Source: DATMXP01 sp964460935 (GTDB taxonomy: Bacteria > Acidobacteriota > Terriglobia > Terriglobales > Acidobacteriaceae). Taken from it: a stretch of 64,000 nt of DNA. The stretch spans positions 1 to 64,000 of the forward strand of contig CAYWSM010000202.1 in the NCBI GenBank assembly GCA_964460935.1, in the 5' to 3' direction. Below are positions 34,664 to 42,984 of this stretch, piece after piece. The position numbers and the translations under genes are program-made. The stretch's first letter is position 1. Every line of letters begins with the position of its first letter. The notes below the pieces were generated by a model that saw nothing but the letters and a program-made list of their open reading frames with translations, was not told the origin of the DNA and did no database searches.

Positions 34664-36018
34664 TGCGGTTGCGCATTACCAGTGCTGTACTGCTTGCCCT
34701 AGCCATCGCTGTGTTTTTCGCCGGCATCAAAGCGGCGCCACCAAAACGAGCCGCTGATCCGGTGCTTGTTTACACATCCGCGCCGCATTATGAGGCGCTT
34801 GCATGGTTGCAAGGCGGTGAACGATTCCCTTCCGGCGCCAAGCTGATGTTGCATAGCGGAAGTTCTTCTCGCGAACTACTGACTGATTTCTTTGCCACGG
34901 CCGACGCAAACGTGTCGTTCGATGGCACCAAGCTTCTGTTTGCGGGCAAGAAGTCGTCGAACGATCAGTGGCAAATCTGGGAGATGCCGCTGCCAAATGG
35001 CGATCCGAAGCGGCTCATCTCTTGTGATGCTGATTGCGTCCGGCCCTTTTACCTTCCTGAAGGCCGATTTATTTACGCGCACAAAGTAGGAGATCGTTTC
35101 CAGTTGGAAGCAGCGCCCATCGCAGGCGGCGAGGCATTGCGGCTGACTTCGATTCCGGGCAGTGCACTAGCGACTGACATTCTTCATGACGGGCGAATCC
35201 TGTTCGAGGCGAGCTATCCCCTGGGAGATGGAACTACACCGGAAATGTACACGGTGTATCCGGATGGAAGTGGAGTTGAGGCGTATCGCTGCGATCACGG
35301 CAAGGGCCGTCACTCCGGAAAACAGATGGCGTCCGGGGACATCATCTTCATCGAGGATACCGGCGTAGCGCGATTTACCTCAGCACTGGCGCAAGAGGTC
35401 GAAGTCAAAACTCCATCGGGCGAGTTTGCGGGCGACATGATCGAGATCGCCAACGGGAACAAGGTTGATTCGTGGCGGGGTAATACGAAGGATTCTCTGG
35501 CGTTAGTGCAATGGAATGTTGCCGCAAATACCATCAGACCGCTGGTATTCGAGAACGGCGCGGACCTGGTGGAACCGCAAGTCGTCGCGGCGCGACAGAT
35601 TCCCAATCGCTATCCGTCGGCATTGCACGATTGGGATGGCGCTAATCTCCTCTGCCTCAATGCTTACACATCGAAGCTGAAGATCGCTAACGGCTCGATT
35701 GAGTCTGTGAAGTTGTACACGCTGTCGGATGGCAAACCGGTGACACTTGGTACGGCCCATGTCGAAGCGGACGGCTCCTTTTTCCTGCACGTTCCCTCAG
35801 ATCAACCGTTGCAGATCGAATTGCTGGATAAATCGGGAAACACCGTCCAGCGCGAACACGGATGGTTCTGGATGCGCCGCGGTGAACAACGCTTCTGCGT
35901 CGGTTGCCACGCCGGACCGGAGCGTTCGCCGGAGAATGCGATTCCCCAGGTGCTGGTGAAGTCGACTGATCCGGCTGATATGACAGTCAAAGTCTCTGCT
36001 CAAAGGGGAGGTCACTGA
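34663..36018 (+). CDS. Exported HzsA-like beta-propeller with one c-type heme motif
   Basis: A protein of 451 residues from the ATG at 34663 that overlaps the aroF stop; the frame opens at 34627. A signal or anchor segment covers about 1-23. The middle is made of beta-propeller strands ('NDQWQIWEMPLPNGDPKRL', 'EGRFIYAHKVGDRF'). The C-terminal domain 'ADGSFFLHVPSDQPLQIELLDKSG' leads to a heme-c attachment motif CVGCH near 412-416, as in proteins related to the hydrazine synthase alpha-subunit middle domain. That domain is found widely outside anammox bacteria and does not imply hydrazine chemistry. Confidence 0.82.
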   Translation: MRLRITSAVLLALAIAVFFAGIKAAPPKRAADPVLVYTSAPHYEALAWLQGGERFPSGAKLMLHSGSSSRELLTDFFATADANVSFDGTKLLFAGKKSSNDQWQIWEMPLPNGDPKRLISCDADCVRPFYLPEGRFIYAHKVGDRFQLEAAPIAGGEALRLTSIPGSALATDILHDGRILFEASYPLGDGTTPEMYTVYPDGSGVEAYRCDHGKGRHSGKQMASGDIIFIEDTGVARFTSALAQEVEVKTPSGEFAGDMIEIANGNKVDSWRGNTKDSLALVQWNVAANTIRPLVFENGADLVEPQVVAARQIPNRYPSALHDWDGANLLCLNAYTSKLKIANGSIESVKLYTLSDGKPVTLGTAHVEADGSFFLHVPSDQPLQIELLDKSGNTVQREHGWFWMRRGEQRFCVGCHAGPERSPENAIPQVLVKSTDPADMTVKVSAQRGGH

Positions 36019-36019
36019 G

Positions 36020-37645
36020 TTGTTCCTCCGTATCTTTACTCTTCTGCTCCTCTCTACTTCCCTGCTGGCACAGACGGGACCGGCGCCAGCGATCCATTTC
36101 GAGGATGCAACGACGGCATCGGGCATTCACTTTACCCACAGCATCGGATCGGCCAGGCTTGGATCGTTGCTCGAAGCTACTGGCGGCGGCTGTGTCTGGT
36201 TCGACTACAACAATGATGGCCTCGAGGACTTGTACGTCCTCAGTGGCAAGCCGCTTGAGGCTGGCATGCACCCGTATCCGCTGAAGCAGCAGCCCACGGA
36301 GCCGCCGCACAATCATCTGTATCGCAACGACGGTAGCGGCAAATTCACTGACGTGACCGATGAGGCAGGCGTAGCAGCAAACATCTATGGGATGGCGGGC
36401 ATCGCCGCCGATTTCGATAACGATGGCTTTACCGATCTGCTCGTGACCGGTTATGGAAAAACTATCCTTTACCACAACAAGGGCAATGGCACATTCGAGG
36501 ATGTAACGGAGAAAGCTGGGGTCAAGGTCAGCGGCTGGGCAATCAGTTCCGCATGGCTCGATTACGACAAAGACGGCTGCACCGATTTATTCGTGGGACG
36601 TTATGTGAAGTTCGATCCCAAGTATCGTGCGTTCTACCCGGCGGATAACTATCCGGGGCCGCTCGATTACGAAGGTGAAAGCAACCTGCTCTTCCATAAC
36701 AATTGTAACGGTACCTTTACGGATGTCTCGGAGAAATCAGGCATCGCGGCCTACAAGGGCCGCACGATGGGCGTCACCGCCTTCGACTACGACGGCGACG
36801 GCTATCCCGACGTATACATCTCGAACGACAAGACCGAGAATTTCATGTTCCATAACAAGCGGAATGGAACATTCGAAGAAGTCGCTACCGACCTCGGCAT
36901 CGCTTACGGTCAGAACGGCGAATCGACTTCGTCGATGGGACCCATCTTTGCCGATATCGACAGTGATGGCCTGTTTTACCTGTGGGTAACGGATTCCAAG
37001 GACAACCGGTTGCTGAAATTCAACGGCAAAGACCTCTTCGAAGACAAGAGCGCCGACTCCGGCATATCACAGATGACAGGGCAATACGTGAGCTGGGCAT
37101 CGGGGGTCTACGACTTCGACAACGATGGTCTGCTCGACATCATGATCTTCCATGGCGGACTCGTCCATATGGTCCCGCAGGAACACTCGATCCTAAAGGG
37201 GATCGGCAACGCGAAATTCGAAGATGTCTCGAATGCCGCTGGACCTGTCCTGAACGTGAAGACCGTCGCTCGCGGCGGCTGCTTCGGAGATTACGACAAC
37301 GACGGCAAGGTCGATGCGTTCATGGTGAACCTTGGAGCGCCGGGAACGCTGCTGCATAACACGTCCACAAACTCCGGACACTGGCTGACAGTGAAACTGA
37401 AGGGCACGAAGAGCAATCGCGACGGTATCGGCGCAGTTCTGGAACTGACTGCCGGCGGACGGAAACAGATGGCGCAGCGTGTGGCCGGATCCGGATATCT
37501 CTCGCAGGATGATGGGCGAATTCATTTTGGGCTTGGCAGTGTAACCAAGACAGAAAAGCTTGTGGTGCACTGGCCGAGCGGTCAGGAGCAGACAGTCGAA
37601 AATCCTGCGATCGACAAGATCCTCACCGTGGAGGAGCCCAAGTGA
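36020..37645 (+). CDS. CRTAC1 family FG-GAP/UnbV protein
   Basis: A protein of 541 residues from a TTG one base after the previous stop, with a signal peptide (about 1-18). Seven FG-GAP repeats carry calcium-binding DxDxDGxxD-type loops (for example 'DYNNDGLEDLYV', 'DFDNDGFTDLLV', 'DYDGDGYPDVYI', 'DYDNDGKVDAFM'), consistent with a seven-bladed propeller like integrin alpha. A C-terminal ASPIC/UnbV domain ('GSGYLSQDDGRIHFGLG', 'VHWPSGQEQTV') follows. Such proteins are extracellular and calcium-stabilised; their ligands are mostly unknown. Confidence 0.93.
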   Translation: MFLRIFTLLLLSTSLLAQTGPAPAIHFEDATTASGIHFTHSIGSARLGSLLEATGGGCVWFDYNNDGLEDLYVLSGKPLEAGMHPYPLKQQPTEPPHNHLYRNDGSGKFTDVTDEAGVAANIYGMAGIAADFDNDGFTDLLVTGYGKTILYHNKGNGTFEDVTEKAGVKVSGWAISSAWLDYDKDGCTDLFVGRYVKFDPKYRAFYPADNYPGPLDYEGESNLLFHNNCNGTFTDVSEKSGIAAYKGRTMGVTAFDYDGDGYPDVYISNDKTENFMFHNKRNGTFEEVATDLGIAYGQNGESTSSMGPIFADIDSDGLFYLWVTDSKDNRLLKFNGKDLFEDKSADSGISQMTGQYVSWASGVYDFDNDGLLDIMIFHGGLVHMVPQEHSILKGIGNAKFEDVSNAAGPVLNVKTVARGGCFGDYDNDGKVDAFMVNLGAPGTLLHNTSTNSGHWLTVKLKGTKSNRDGIGAVLELTAGGRKQMAQRVAGSGYLSQDDGRIHFGLGSVTKTEKLVVHWPSGQEQTVENPAIDKILTVEEPK

Positions 37646-39525
37646 GATCTCGCCGGTTCTTCTCACCTGCGCTGTTATGGACCGCCGGAGCTCTGGCCAT
37701 TGTGTTCATGGTGCTGGCCGCCCATTCGGGAGCAGGAGCCCGTCCTGAGAGCGCCGTGGCAAAGTATCTTTCGCCGGGAGAAATGGTGTTCTCCGCTGAT
37801 GGCCGCTCGATCTATGTAGTGTGTGAGCGAAGCAACGAAGTGCTGGTGGTTGATCGGCGTCTGGGCAAAATCACTAATCGTGTCGCGGTTGGTTCGGTTC
37901 CACGCGGGCTGGTTCTTTCCACAGGCGGCAGCGAATTGTTTGTCACAAATTCGAACGACGACACGGTCTCGGTGATCGATACCACAACCTTTAAAATCAC
38001 ACGCACGTTGCATACCGGGTTCGAACCGGTTGACGTTGCAGTGGACCGTCAAGGAGAAACGGTTTACACGGCAAATCGCCTGAGCAATGACATCTCTGTA
38101 ATCGACCTGAAAACAGGCGTAGAGCGCAAGCGGCTGACCGCGGGACGCGGGTCGAGCTATCTGACGATGTCTCCGGATGGCACGCGGCTGTTCGGGACTC
38201 ACGTCTATCCCAAAATCATGCCAACGCGGCAGGCGCCGCAGTCGGAAGTCACTATCGTCGATACTCAGCGGAAGATGGTAGTCGACCGCCTGGTGCTGAA
38301 CAATGTCGCCGGCGTGTTTCACGTGGCGTTCTCGCAAGATGGGAAACTGGGAGTCGTCGCGCAGCTCCGTCCGAAAAATCTGATTCCACTCGCTCATGTG
38401 GAGCATGGATCGGTATTCTGCAACTCGATCACATTATTTGGAGAAGGGATCAATGGTGTCATCCAGCTTCCACTCGACGAACTGGAGCACTACTTTCCCA
38501 TGCCGTATGGGGTTGCAATCACGCCCGACAACGGCAAGCTTTACGTCACTTCCGGCGGCATGAATGTTATCACCGTCATCAGCATCCCGAAGTTGGTGGC
38601 ATTCGCCAAAAGCGCCCCCCGAGATGTCGCGAATGACCTCTCAGCTTCTGCCAACTATGTCATCGCGAGAATCCCAACCGGTACAAATCCCCGTTCCCTT
38701 CTGCTCTCCCGTGATGGCCGGTTGTTGTATGTGACCAATCGCATGGACGACACCATCGGTGTCATCGACACGCGTACGGACAAGACGCTCTCGACGATCG
38801 ATCTCGGCGGCCGTAAAGATTACAACGCACTGCGCCGCGGTGAACGCCTCTTTTACAACGCGAACTACTCGTTTCAGGGACACTTCAGTTGTGCCAACTG
38901 CCACATCGATGCCACTTTCGACGGGATGGAATGGGACTTGGAGCCGGATGGGTTTGGCAAGGATATCGTCGACAACCGCTCGATTGAGGATCTGTCCGGT
39001 ACCGAGCCGTTCAAGTGGAATGGCGGCAATCCCACAATGGCACAGGAGTGCGGGCCGCGCACCGAGAAGTACTTCTACCGCTCACAGAGCTACGATTCGG
39101 CGGAGTTGGCCGATCTCGTAACGTTCGTGTTCGCCCTGCCGCTCCGCCCGAACCGTTATCGACTGCCTGCCGGCGAGCTTACTCCGGCCCAGGAACGTGG
39201 CAAGGCGATATTTGAGCGCACCAATTACAGAGATGGTCGCCCGATCCCGCAGAACAACCAGTGCGCCTACTGTCACAGTGGTCCGAAGTACACCAATCAG
39301 AAGTCATTTGATGTCGGCAGCGGCAAACCAACGGATCGCTCGCCGCTCATTGACGTTCCGCAACTGACCAATGTGGCTTATTCCGCGCCATACCTGCATG
39401 ACGGTTCGGCGCGCAGCATGGAAGAGATCTGGACGATTTTCAACCTGAAGGACACTCACGGTGTCACAAACGACCTGACCAAAGATGAGTTGAATGACCT
39501 CATCGAGTACCTGAGGACCTTATGA
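37642..39525 (+). CDS. YVTN beta-propeller fused to a diheme cytochrome c (MauG/CCP-like) domain
   Basis: A protein of 627 residues from a GTG overlapping the previous stop (GTGA), with a signal or anchor segment at about 8-28. YVTN repeats ('IYVVCERSNEVLVVD', 'LFVTNSNDDTVSVID', 'VYTANRLSNDISVID') form a propeller to about 400. The C-terminal third has two heme-c motifs, CANCH near 417 and CAYCH near 541, with 'PQLTNVAYSAPYLHDGSARSMEEIW' typical of the cytochrome c peroxidase/MauG family. It is probably a periplasmic electron-transfer or peroxidase-like protein. Confidence 0.9.
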   Translation: MRSRRFFSPALLWTAGALAIVFMVLAAHSGAGARPESAVAKYLSPGEMVFSADGRSIYVVCERSNEVLVVDRRLGKITNRVAVGSVPRGLVLSTGGSELFVTNSNDDTVSVIDTTTFKITRTLHTGFEPVDVAVDRQGETVYTANRLSNDISVIDLKTGVERKRLTAGRGSSYLTMSPDGTRLFGTHVYPKIMPTRQAPQSEVTIVDTQRKMVVDRLVLNNVAGVFHVAFSQDGKLGVVAQLRPKNLIPLAHVEHGSVFCNSITLFGEGINGVIQLPLDELEHYFPMPYGVAITPDNGKLYVTSGGMNVITVISIPKLVAFAKSAPRDVANDLSASANYVIARIPTGTNPRSLLLSRDGRLLYVTNRMDDTIGVIDTRTDKTLSTIDLGGRKDYNALRRGERLFYNANYSFQGHFSCANCHIDATFDGMEWDLEPDGFGKDIVDNRSIEDLSGTEPFKWNGGNPTMAQECGPRTEKYFYRSQSYDSAELADLVTFVFALPLRPNRYRLPAGELTPAQERGKAIFERTNYRDGRPIPQNNQCAYCHSGPKYTNQKSFDVGSGKPTDRSPLIDVPQLTNVAYSAPYLHDGSARSMEEIWTIFNLKDTHGVTNDLTKDELNDLIEYLRTL

Positions 39526-40589
39526 GACTTCGTGTTGCGGTTGTTCTGTTAATCCTCGCGGTAACGTTGCCATGCGTGGCTGCCACTCCCGACATGCCTC
39601 GTTTCAAGTGGGAAAACTTCACTACTGCTAATGGCCTGCCGAATGATCACGTGTTTTGCGTTCTCGTGGACGGCAGCCGTATCTGGGCTGGAACCGAAGA
39701 CGGACTTGCGTTGTACGAAAACGGCAAATGGAAGGTCTACAGCACGAAAGACGGGTTAGCGCATCGCGCGGTGCTGTCTCTGGCGCTCGATTCCGAAACG
39801 GGCGACGTGTGGGCCGGCACCATGGGCGGCGTGAGCCGCTTCTCAGCCGGCCGCTTTGACACGTTCAATCAGTTGAACTCCGGCGTCAGTAACGATGTCG
39901 TTTACAGCGTATCGGTTGGTGGCGACTACGTGTGGATGGCTACGGCCGCAGGTGCAAGCCGCCTCAACAAACGCACTGGCCAGTGGAGCCTTTTCAACGA
40001 GCGCAATACGCCCATGTACGAAATCTGGACATACAACGTGACGGCCACCGATCCCGAGAAGGTTTACTACGCAGTCTGGGGCGCCGGCGTGCTCGAGTAC
40101 ACGGTGAAAACGGATAAATGGAAGGACTACAACGATCCGGACGGCGAAACAGAAATCGTTCTCTTCAAGGACCAGGGGCTCATCCACGAGATCACGACTT
40201 CCGTCAGCTACGTCGATAAAGTCCTCTGGGTTGCCACTTACTTCGGCGATAGCCGGTACGATGGCCGCAACTGGCACAACTTCCTCACAAAAGACAGCGG
40301 ATTGCCCAGCAATTTCACGAATCAAGTGAAGGCCGTTGATGCCAATCGTTGCTGGTTCTCAACCGATAAGGGACTCGCCTACTACGACGGTACGAACTGG
40401 TCTGTGTATCGTCCAGCGCTCGATTCAGGCAAGCCTGAGATGTACGTGCGCGATGCGGATGGAAATATTACGCACATCGACGTCGATTCCGCGCCTTCCC
40501 ACAATTACGTGCTGGGTGTGGACTTCCAGGGGAAAGATATTTGGGTGGCGACAGCCAAAGGCCTCAGCCACGGCATTCGAGTGAACTAA
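39522..40589 (+). CDS. Exported Reg_prop-like beta-propeller protein
   Basis: A protein of 355 residues overlapping the cytochrome stop (ATGA). A signal peptide (about 1-21) is followed by repeats of the two-component-regulator-propeller type: 'NGLPNDHVFCVLVDGSRIWAGTEDGLALY', 'DGLAHRAVLSLALDSETGDVWAGTMGGVSRF', 'SGLPSNFTNQVKAVDANRCWFSTDKGLAYY'. No kinase or DNA-binding module is attached, so it is a free propeller, probably for ligand or partner binding in the periplasm. It is the fifth gene of the tightly packed series. Confidence 0.85.
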   Translation: MRLRVAVVLLILAVTLPCVAATPDMPRFKWENFTTANGLPNDHVFCVLVDGSRIWAGTEDGLALYENGKWKVYSTKDGLAHRAVLSLALDSETGDVWAGTMGGVSRFSAGRFDTFNQLNSGVSNDVVYSVSVGGDYVWMATAAGASRLNKRTGQWSLFNERNTPMYEIWTYNVTATDPEKVYYAVWGAGVLEYTVKTDKWKDYNDPDGETEIVLFKDQGLIHEITTSVSYVDKVLWVATYFGDSRYDGRNWHNFLTKDSGLPSNFTNQVKAVDANRCWFSTDKGLAYYDGTNWSVYRPALDSGKPEMYVRDADGNITHIDVDSAPSHNYVLGVDFQGKDIWVATAKGLSHGIRVN

Positions 40590-40613
40590 CAGGAACTAAC
40601 TAAGGAGAAGGAC

Positions 40614-41099
40614 ATGACCGTCCAGGAACTACTACAGGAAGCCGCAATCGCGCCCGTAGAGAAGCGCGCGATTACCAACCTCAATACGCTGAATGAAGCG
40701 TACCACTACGCGAAACCAAGTTCGTTTTCGCGCGGCATGAGAATCGACCTGGGCAATGTGGTCATTCTTCTGATCTCCGGCACAGCCAGTATCGACGAGC
40801 AAGGTGTGAGCGTTCACGTTGGCGACTTCCGTGCCCAGTTGCGCCGCACGTTCCACAACATCACGCTGCTGCTCGAGGCGGAAGGCGCCACGTGGAAGGA
40901 TATTGTTCGCACCACCTGTTACTTGCGCGATATTGAGCGCGATTATGAGGCGTTCAATGAAGAACGCACGGCATTCTACAAAGAACAGGGATTGGATCCG
41001 CTGCCGGCTTCGACGGGAATCCAGGCAATTCTCTGCCGGCCCGAGTTACTGATCGAAATCGAAGCAATTGCGATGTTCCACAAGAAAACCGAAGAGTAG
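40614..41099 (+). CDS. Rid (YjgF/YER057c) family protein lacking the usual catalytic Arg
   Basis: A protein of 161 residues with AAGGAG before the start; longer than classical RidA (about 130) because of an N-terminal extension. The fold motifs 'GTASIDEQG', 'TFHNITLLLEAEGATWKDIVRTTCYLRD' and 'LLIEIEAIA' are clear. Where RidA has 'PARS' with the Arg needed for imine deamination, this protein has 'PASTGIQAI', so deaminase activity is unlikely. No signal peptide is visible. It is the sixth gene of the series and may act on a metabolite connected with the solute-binding protein that follows. Confidence 0.87.
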   Translation: MTVQELLQEAAIAPVEKRAITNLNTLNEAYHYAKPSSFSRGMRIDLGNVVILLISGTASIDEQGVSVHVGDFRAQLRRTFHNITLLLEAEGATWKDIVRTTCYLRDIERDYEAFNEERTAFYKEQGLDPLPASTGIQAILCRPELLIEIEAIAMFHKKTEE

Positions 41100-41119
41100 T
41101 TCGCTAAGGAGCGATTGCC

Positions 41120-42967
41120 ATGCGGCGCATTGTTACTCTGGTAGTGCTCGTTCTGCTGTGCTCCGTTGCTTACAGTCAGACCTTCACGGGTTGCTCTTGC
41201 GGAAGCAACCCTCCCGGCAAGCCGAAGCCGCGCACAATGAAGCCTTACGCGCAGGAGCCGGAGGACTTGCGTCCCTTCTCGAAGTTCACGACTCCCTACT
41301 ACGAGAACTACACCGACTTGGTGGAGTACAACGGTGCATCGCGCGATTATTCTGTGGTGAAGGATGTGGACGAAATCCGCATAGGCTTCATCGGCCCTCT
41401 AGAGAACCACCCGGACGAATCCCTTGGCAAACGGATGCTGAACGGCGCGCAAATGGCTATTGACGAAGCCAATGCGGCCGGCGGCTACGGCGGCAAGCCT
41501 TTCAAGCTGATGTTGCACAACGACTCTGCGATTTGGGGAGCGTCCAGTAACGAGCTGGTTAAAATGGCCTACGACGATAAAGTCTGGGCGATCTTTGGTT
41601 CCATCAGCGGCGATACCACTCACATCGCTCTTCGCGTCTCTCTTCGCGCGGAAGTACCAATCGTTAACAGCGCTTCGACCGATCCCACCATTGTAGAAAC
41701 CATCATTCCATGGTATTTCAGCGATCTTCAGGATGATCGTACTCAAGGATATACACTTGCCCGCCATATTTACGGTGAACTTGGTCTGAAGCGTATTGCT
41801 CTTCTGCGTGTAAACGATCGCTATGGCCGTTTCGGAGTCCCGAAGTTTCGCGATGCCTCGCGTCGCCTTGGCCATCCGGTGGTCATCGAACAGAAGTTCT
41901 TGCCGTACGACACGGATATGCGGCGTCAACTGCGCGTCATCAATGACTCGCGTGTAGACGGAATCGTGCTTTGGACCGACGTGCCGAAAACTGCGCTGAT
42001 CCTGCAACAGATGCAGGAACTCGGCATGAAGCAGAAGGTATTCGGTAGTCACCGCACAATCGGCGATGAGTTAATCAAGTTGGCTGGCCCCGCAGCGGAA
42101 GGATTCGAAGCTGTTTATCCATACGATCCCGGCAGCACCGACCCGGCATGGGTCGCGTTCAAGGAACGTTACGAAAAAAAGTACAGTGCGCAGCCTGATC
42201 ACTTCGGTGCGCTCGCGTACGATCAGATGCAGATCCTGCTTAAGGCGATCTGTGAAGCTGGACTCAATCGAGCGATGATCCGCGACGCCCTGTATGGCAC
42301 CACAAAATACCATGGCGTTACAGGAGAAATGAGCTTCGATCCTAACGACAAGCAGATTCGTCCGATGTATTTGGCAACGGTCCATAACGGCAAGATCGAG
42401 TATCGCGTCGCCACGATGGAAAAGGAGTACGCGAAGGTTGGCGAAGAGGGTGTCTCTTACGCTGGACCCGCAACGCCAGAGGTGGAGGGAGATGAAGTCC
42501 GCATCGCCGTGTTTGGTCCTCATGCCGATCAGCAAGTGAATTCAGCCGAAATGAAGGGATTGGCTAACAGCCTGAAGGCGGGTGGGCGAAAGATCTCGCT
42601 GGTCGGAATCCCTTCCGACCAGACCTGGGGCAAAGCCTCCGACGACCTTGTGAAGGCTATTTACGATCAAAACGTAATCGGGATCATCGCCATGGACCGT
42701 GCTTCGAGCCACTTGGCAGAACAGATCGGGGTAAAAGCTTTTGTCCCGGTGTTGGCGATTTCAAAGGACAAATCGCTGACGTCCATCAACATCCCGTGGA
42801 TTTTCCGTTTTCCGGAAGGCACTTCCGTCGAATCGGCACTGAACGCGTTGGCGGCAGCGGTGAATCAGGCAGGTCCCAACCGCGCCAAGGTGCGTGAGGT
42901 ACTCGCGTCCGGAGCTGAAGTCTCGCGGTTCCGTTTTCAGAGCACAGGCGAACCGGTCGGCAAGTAA
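41120..42967 (+). CDS. Type 1 periplasmic solute-binding protein with a partial second lobe
   Basis: A protein of 615 residues with AAGGAG before the ATG. The signal peptide is followed by 'TFTGCSCG', which may be a lipobox. A LivJ-like type 1 periplasmic binding domain spans about 75-440 ('IRIGFIGPLENHPDESLGKRMLNGAQMAIDEANAAGG'). A second copy of an N-lobe-like segment begins near 455 ('VRIAVFGPHADQQVNSAEMKGLANSLKAGG') and is shorter, suggesting internal duplication. No ABC permease or ATPase genes are adjacent, so it may feed a transporter elsewhere or act as a binding or sensing component of the operon. Confidence 0.87.
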   Translation: MRRIVTLVVLVLLCSVAYSQTFTGCSCGSNPPGKPKPRTMKPYAQEPEDLRPFSKFTTPYYENYTDLVEYNGASRDYSVVKDVDEIRIGFIGPLENHPDESLGKRMLNGAQMAIDEANAAGGYGGKPFKLMLHNDSAIWGASSNELVKMAYDDKVWAIFGSISGDTTHIALRVSLRAEVPIVNSASTDPTIVETIIPWYFSDLQDDRTQGYTLARHIYGELGLKRIALLRVNDRYGRFGVPKFRDASRRLGHPVVIEQKFLPYDTDMRRQLRVINDSRVDGIVLWTDVPKTALILQQMQELGMKQKVFGSHRTIGDELIKLAGPAAEGFEAVYPYDPGSTDPAWVAFKERYEKKYSAQPDHFGALAYDQMQILLKAICEAGLNRAMIRDALYGTTKYHGVTGEMSFDPNDKQIRPMYLATVHNGKIEYRVATMEKEYAKVGEEGVSYAGPATPEVEGDEVRIAVFGPHADQQVNSAEMKGLANSLKAGGRKISLVGIPSDQTWGKASDDLVKAIYDQNVIGIIAMDRASSHLAEQIGVKAFVPVLAISKDKSLTSINIPWIFRFPEGTSVESALNALAAAVNQAGPNRAKVREVLASGAEVSRFRFQSTGEPVGK

Positions 42968-42984
42968 CTATCCGTTCTGGTACA

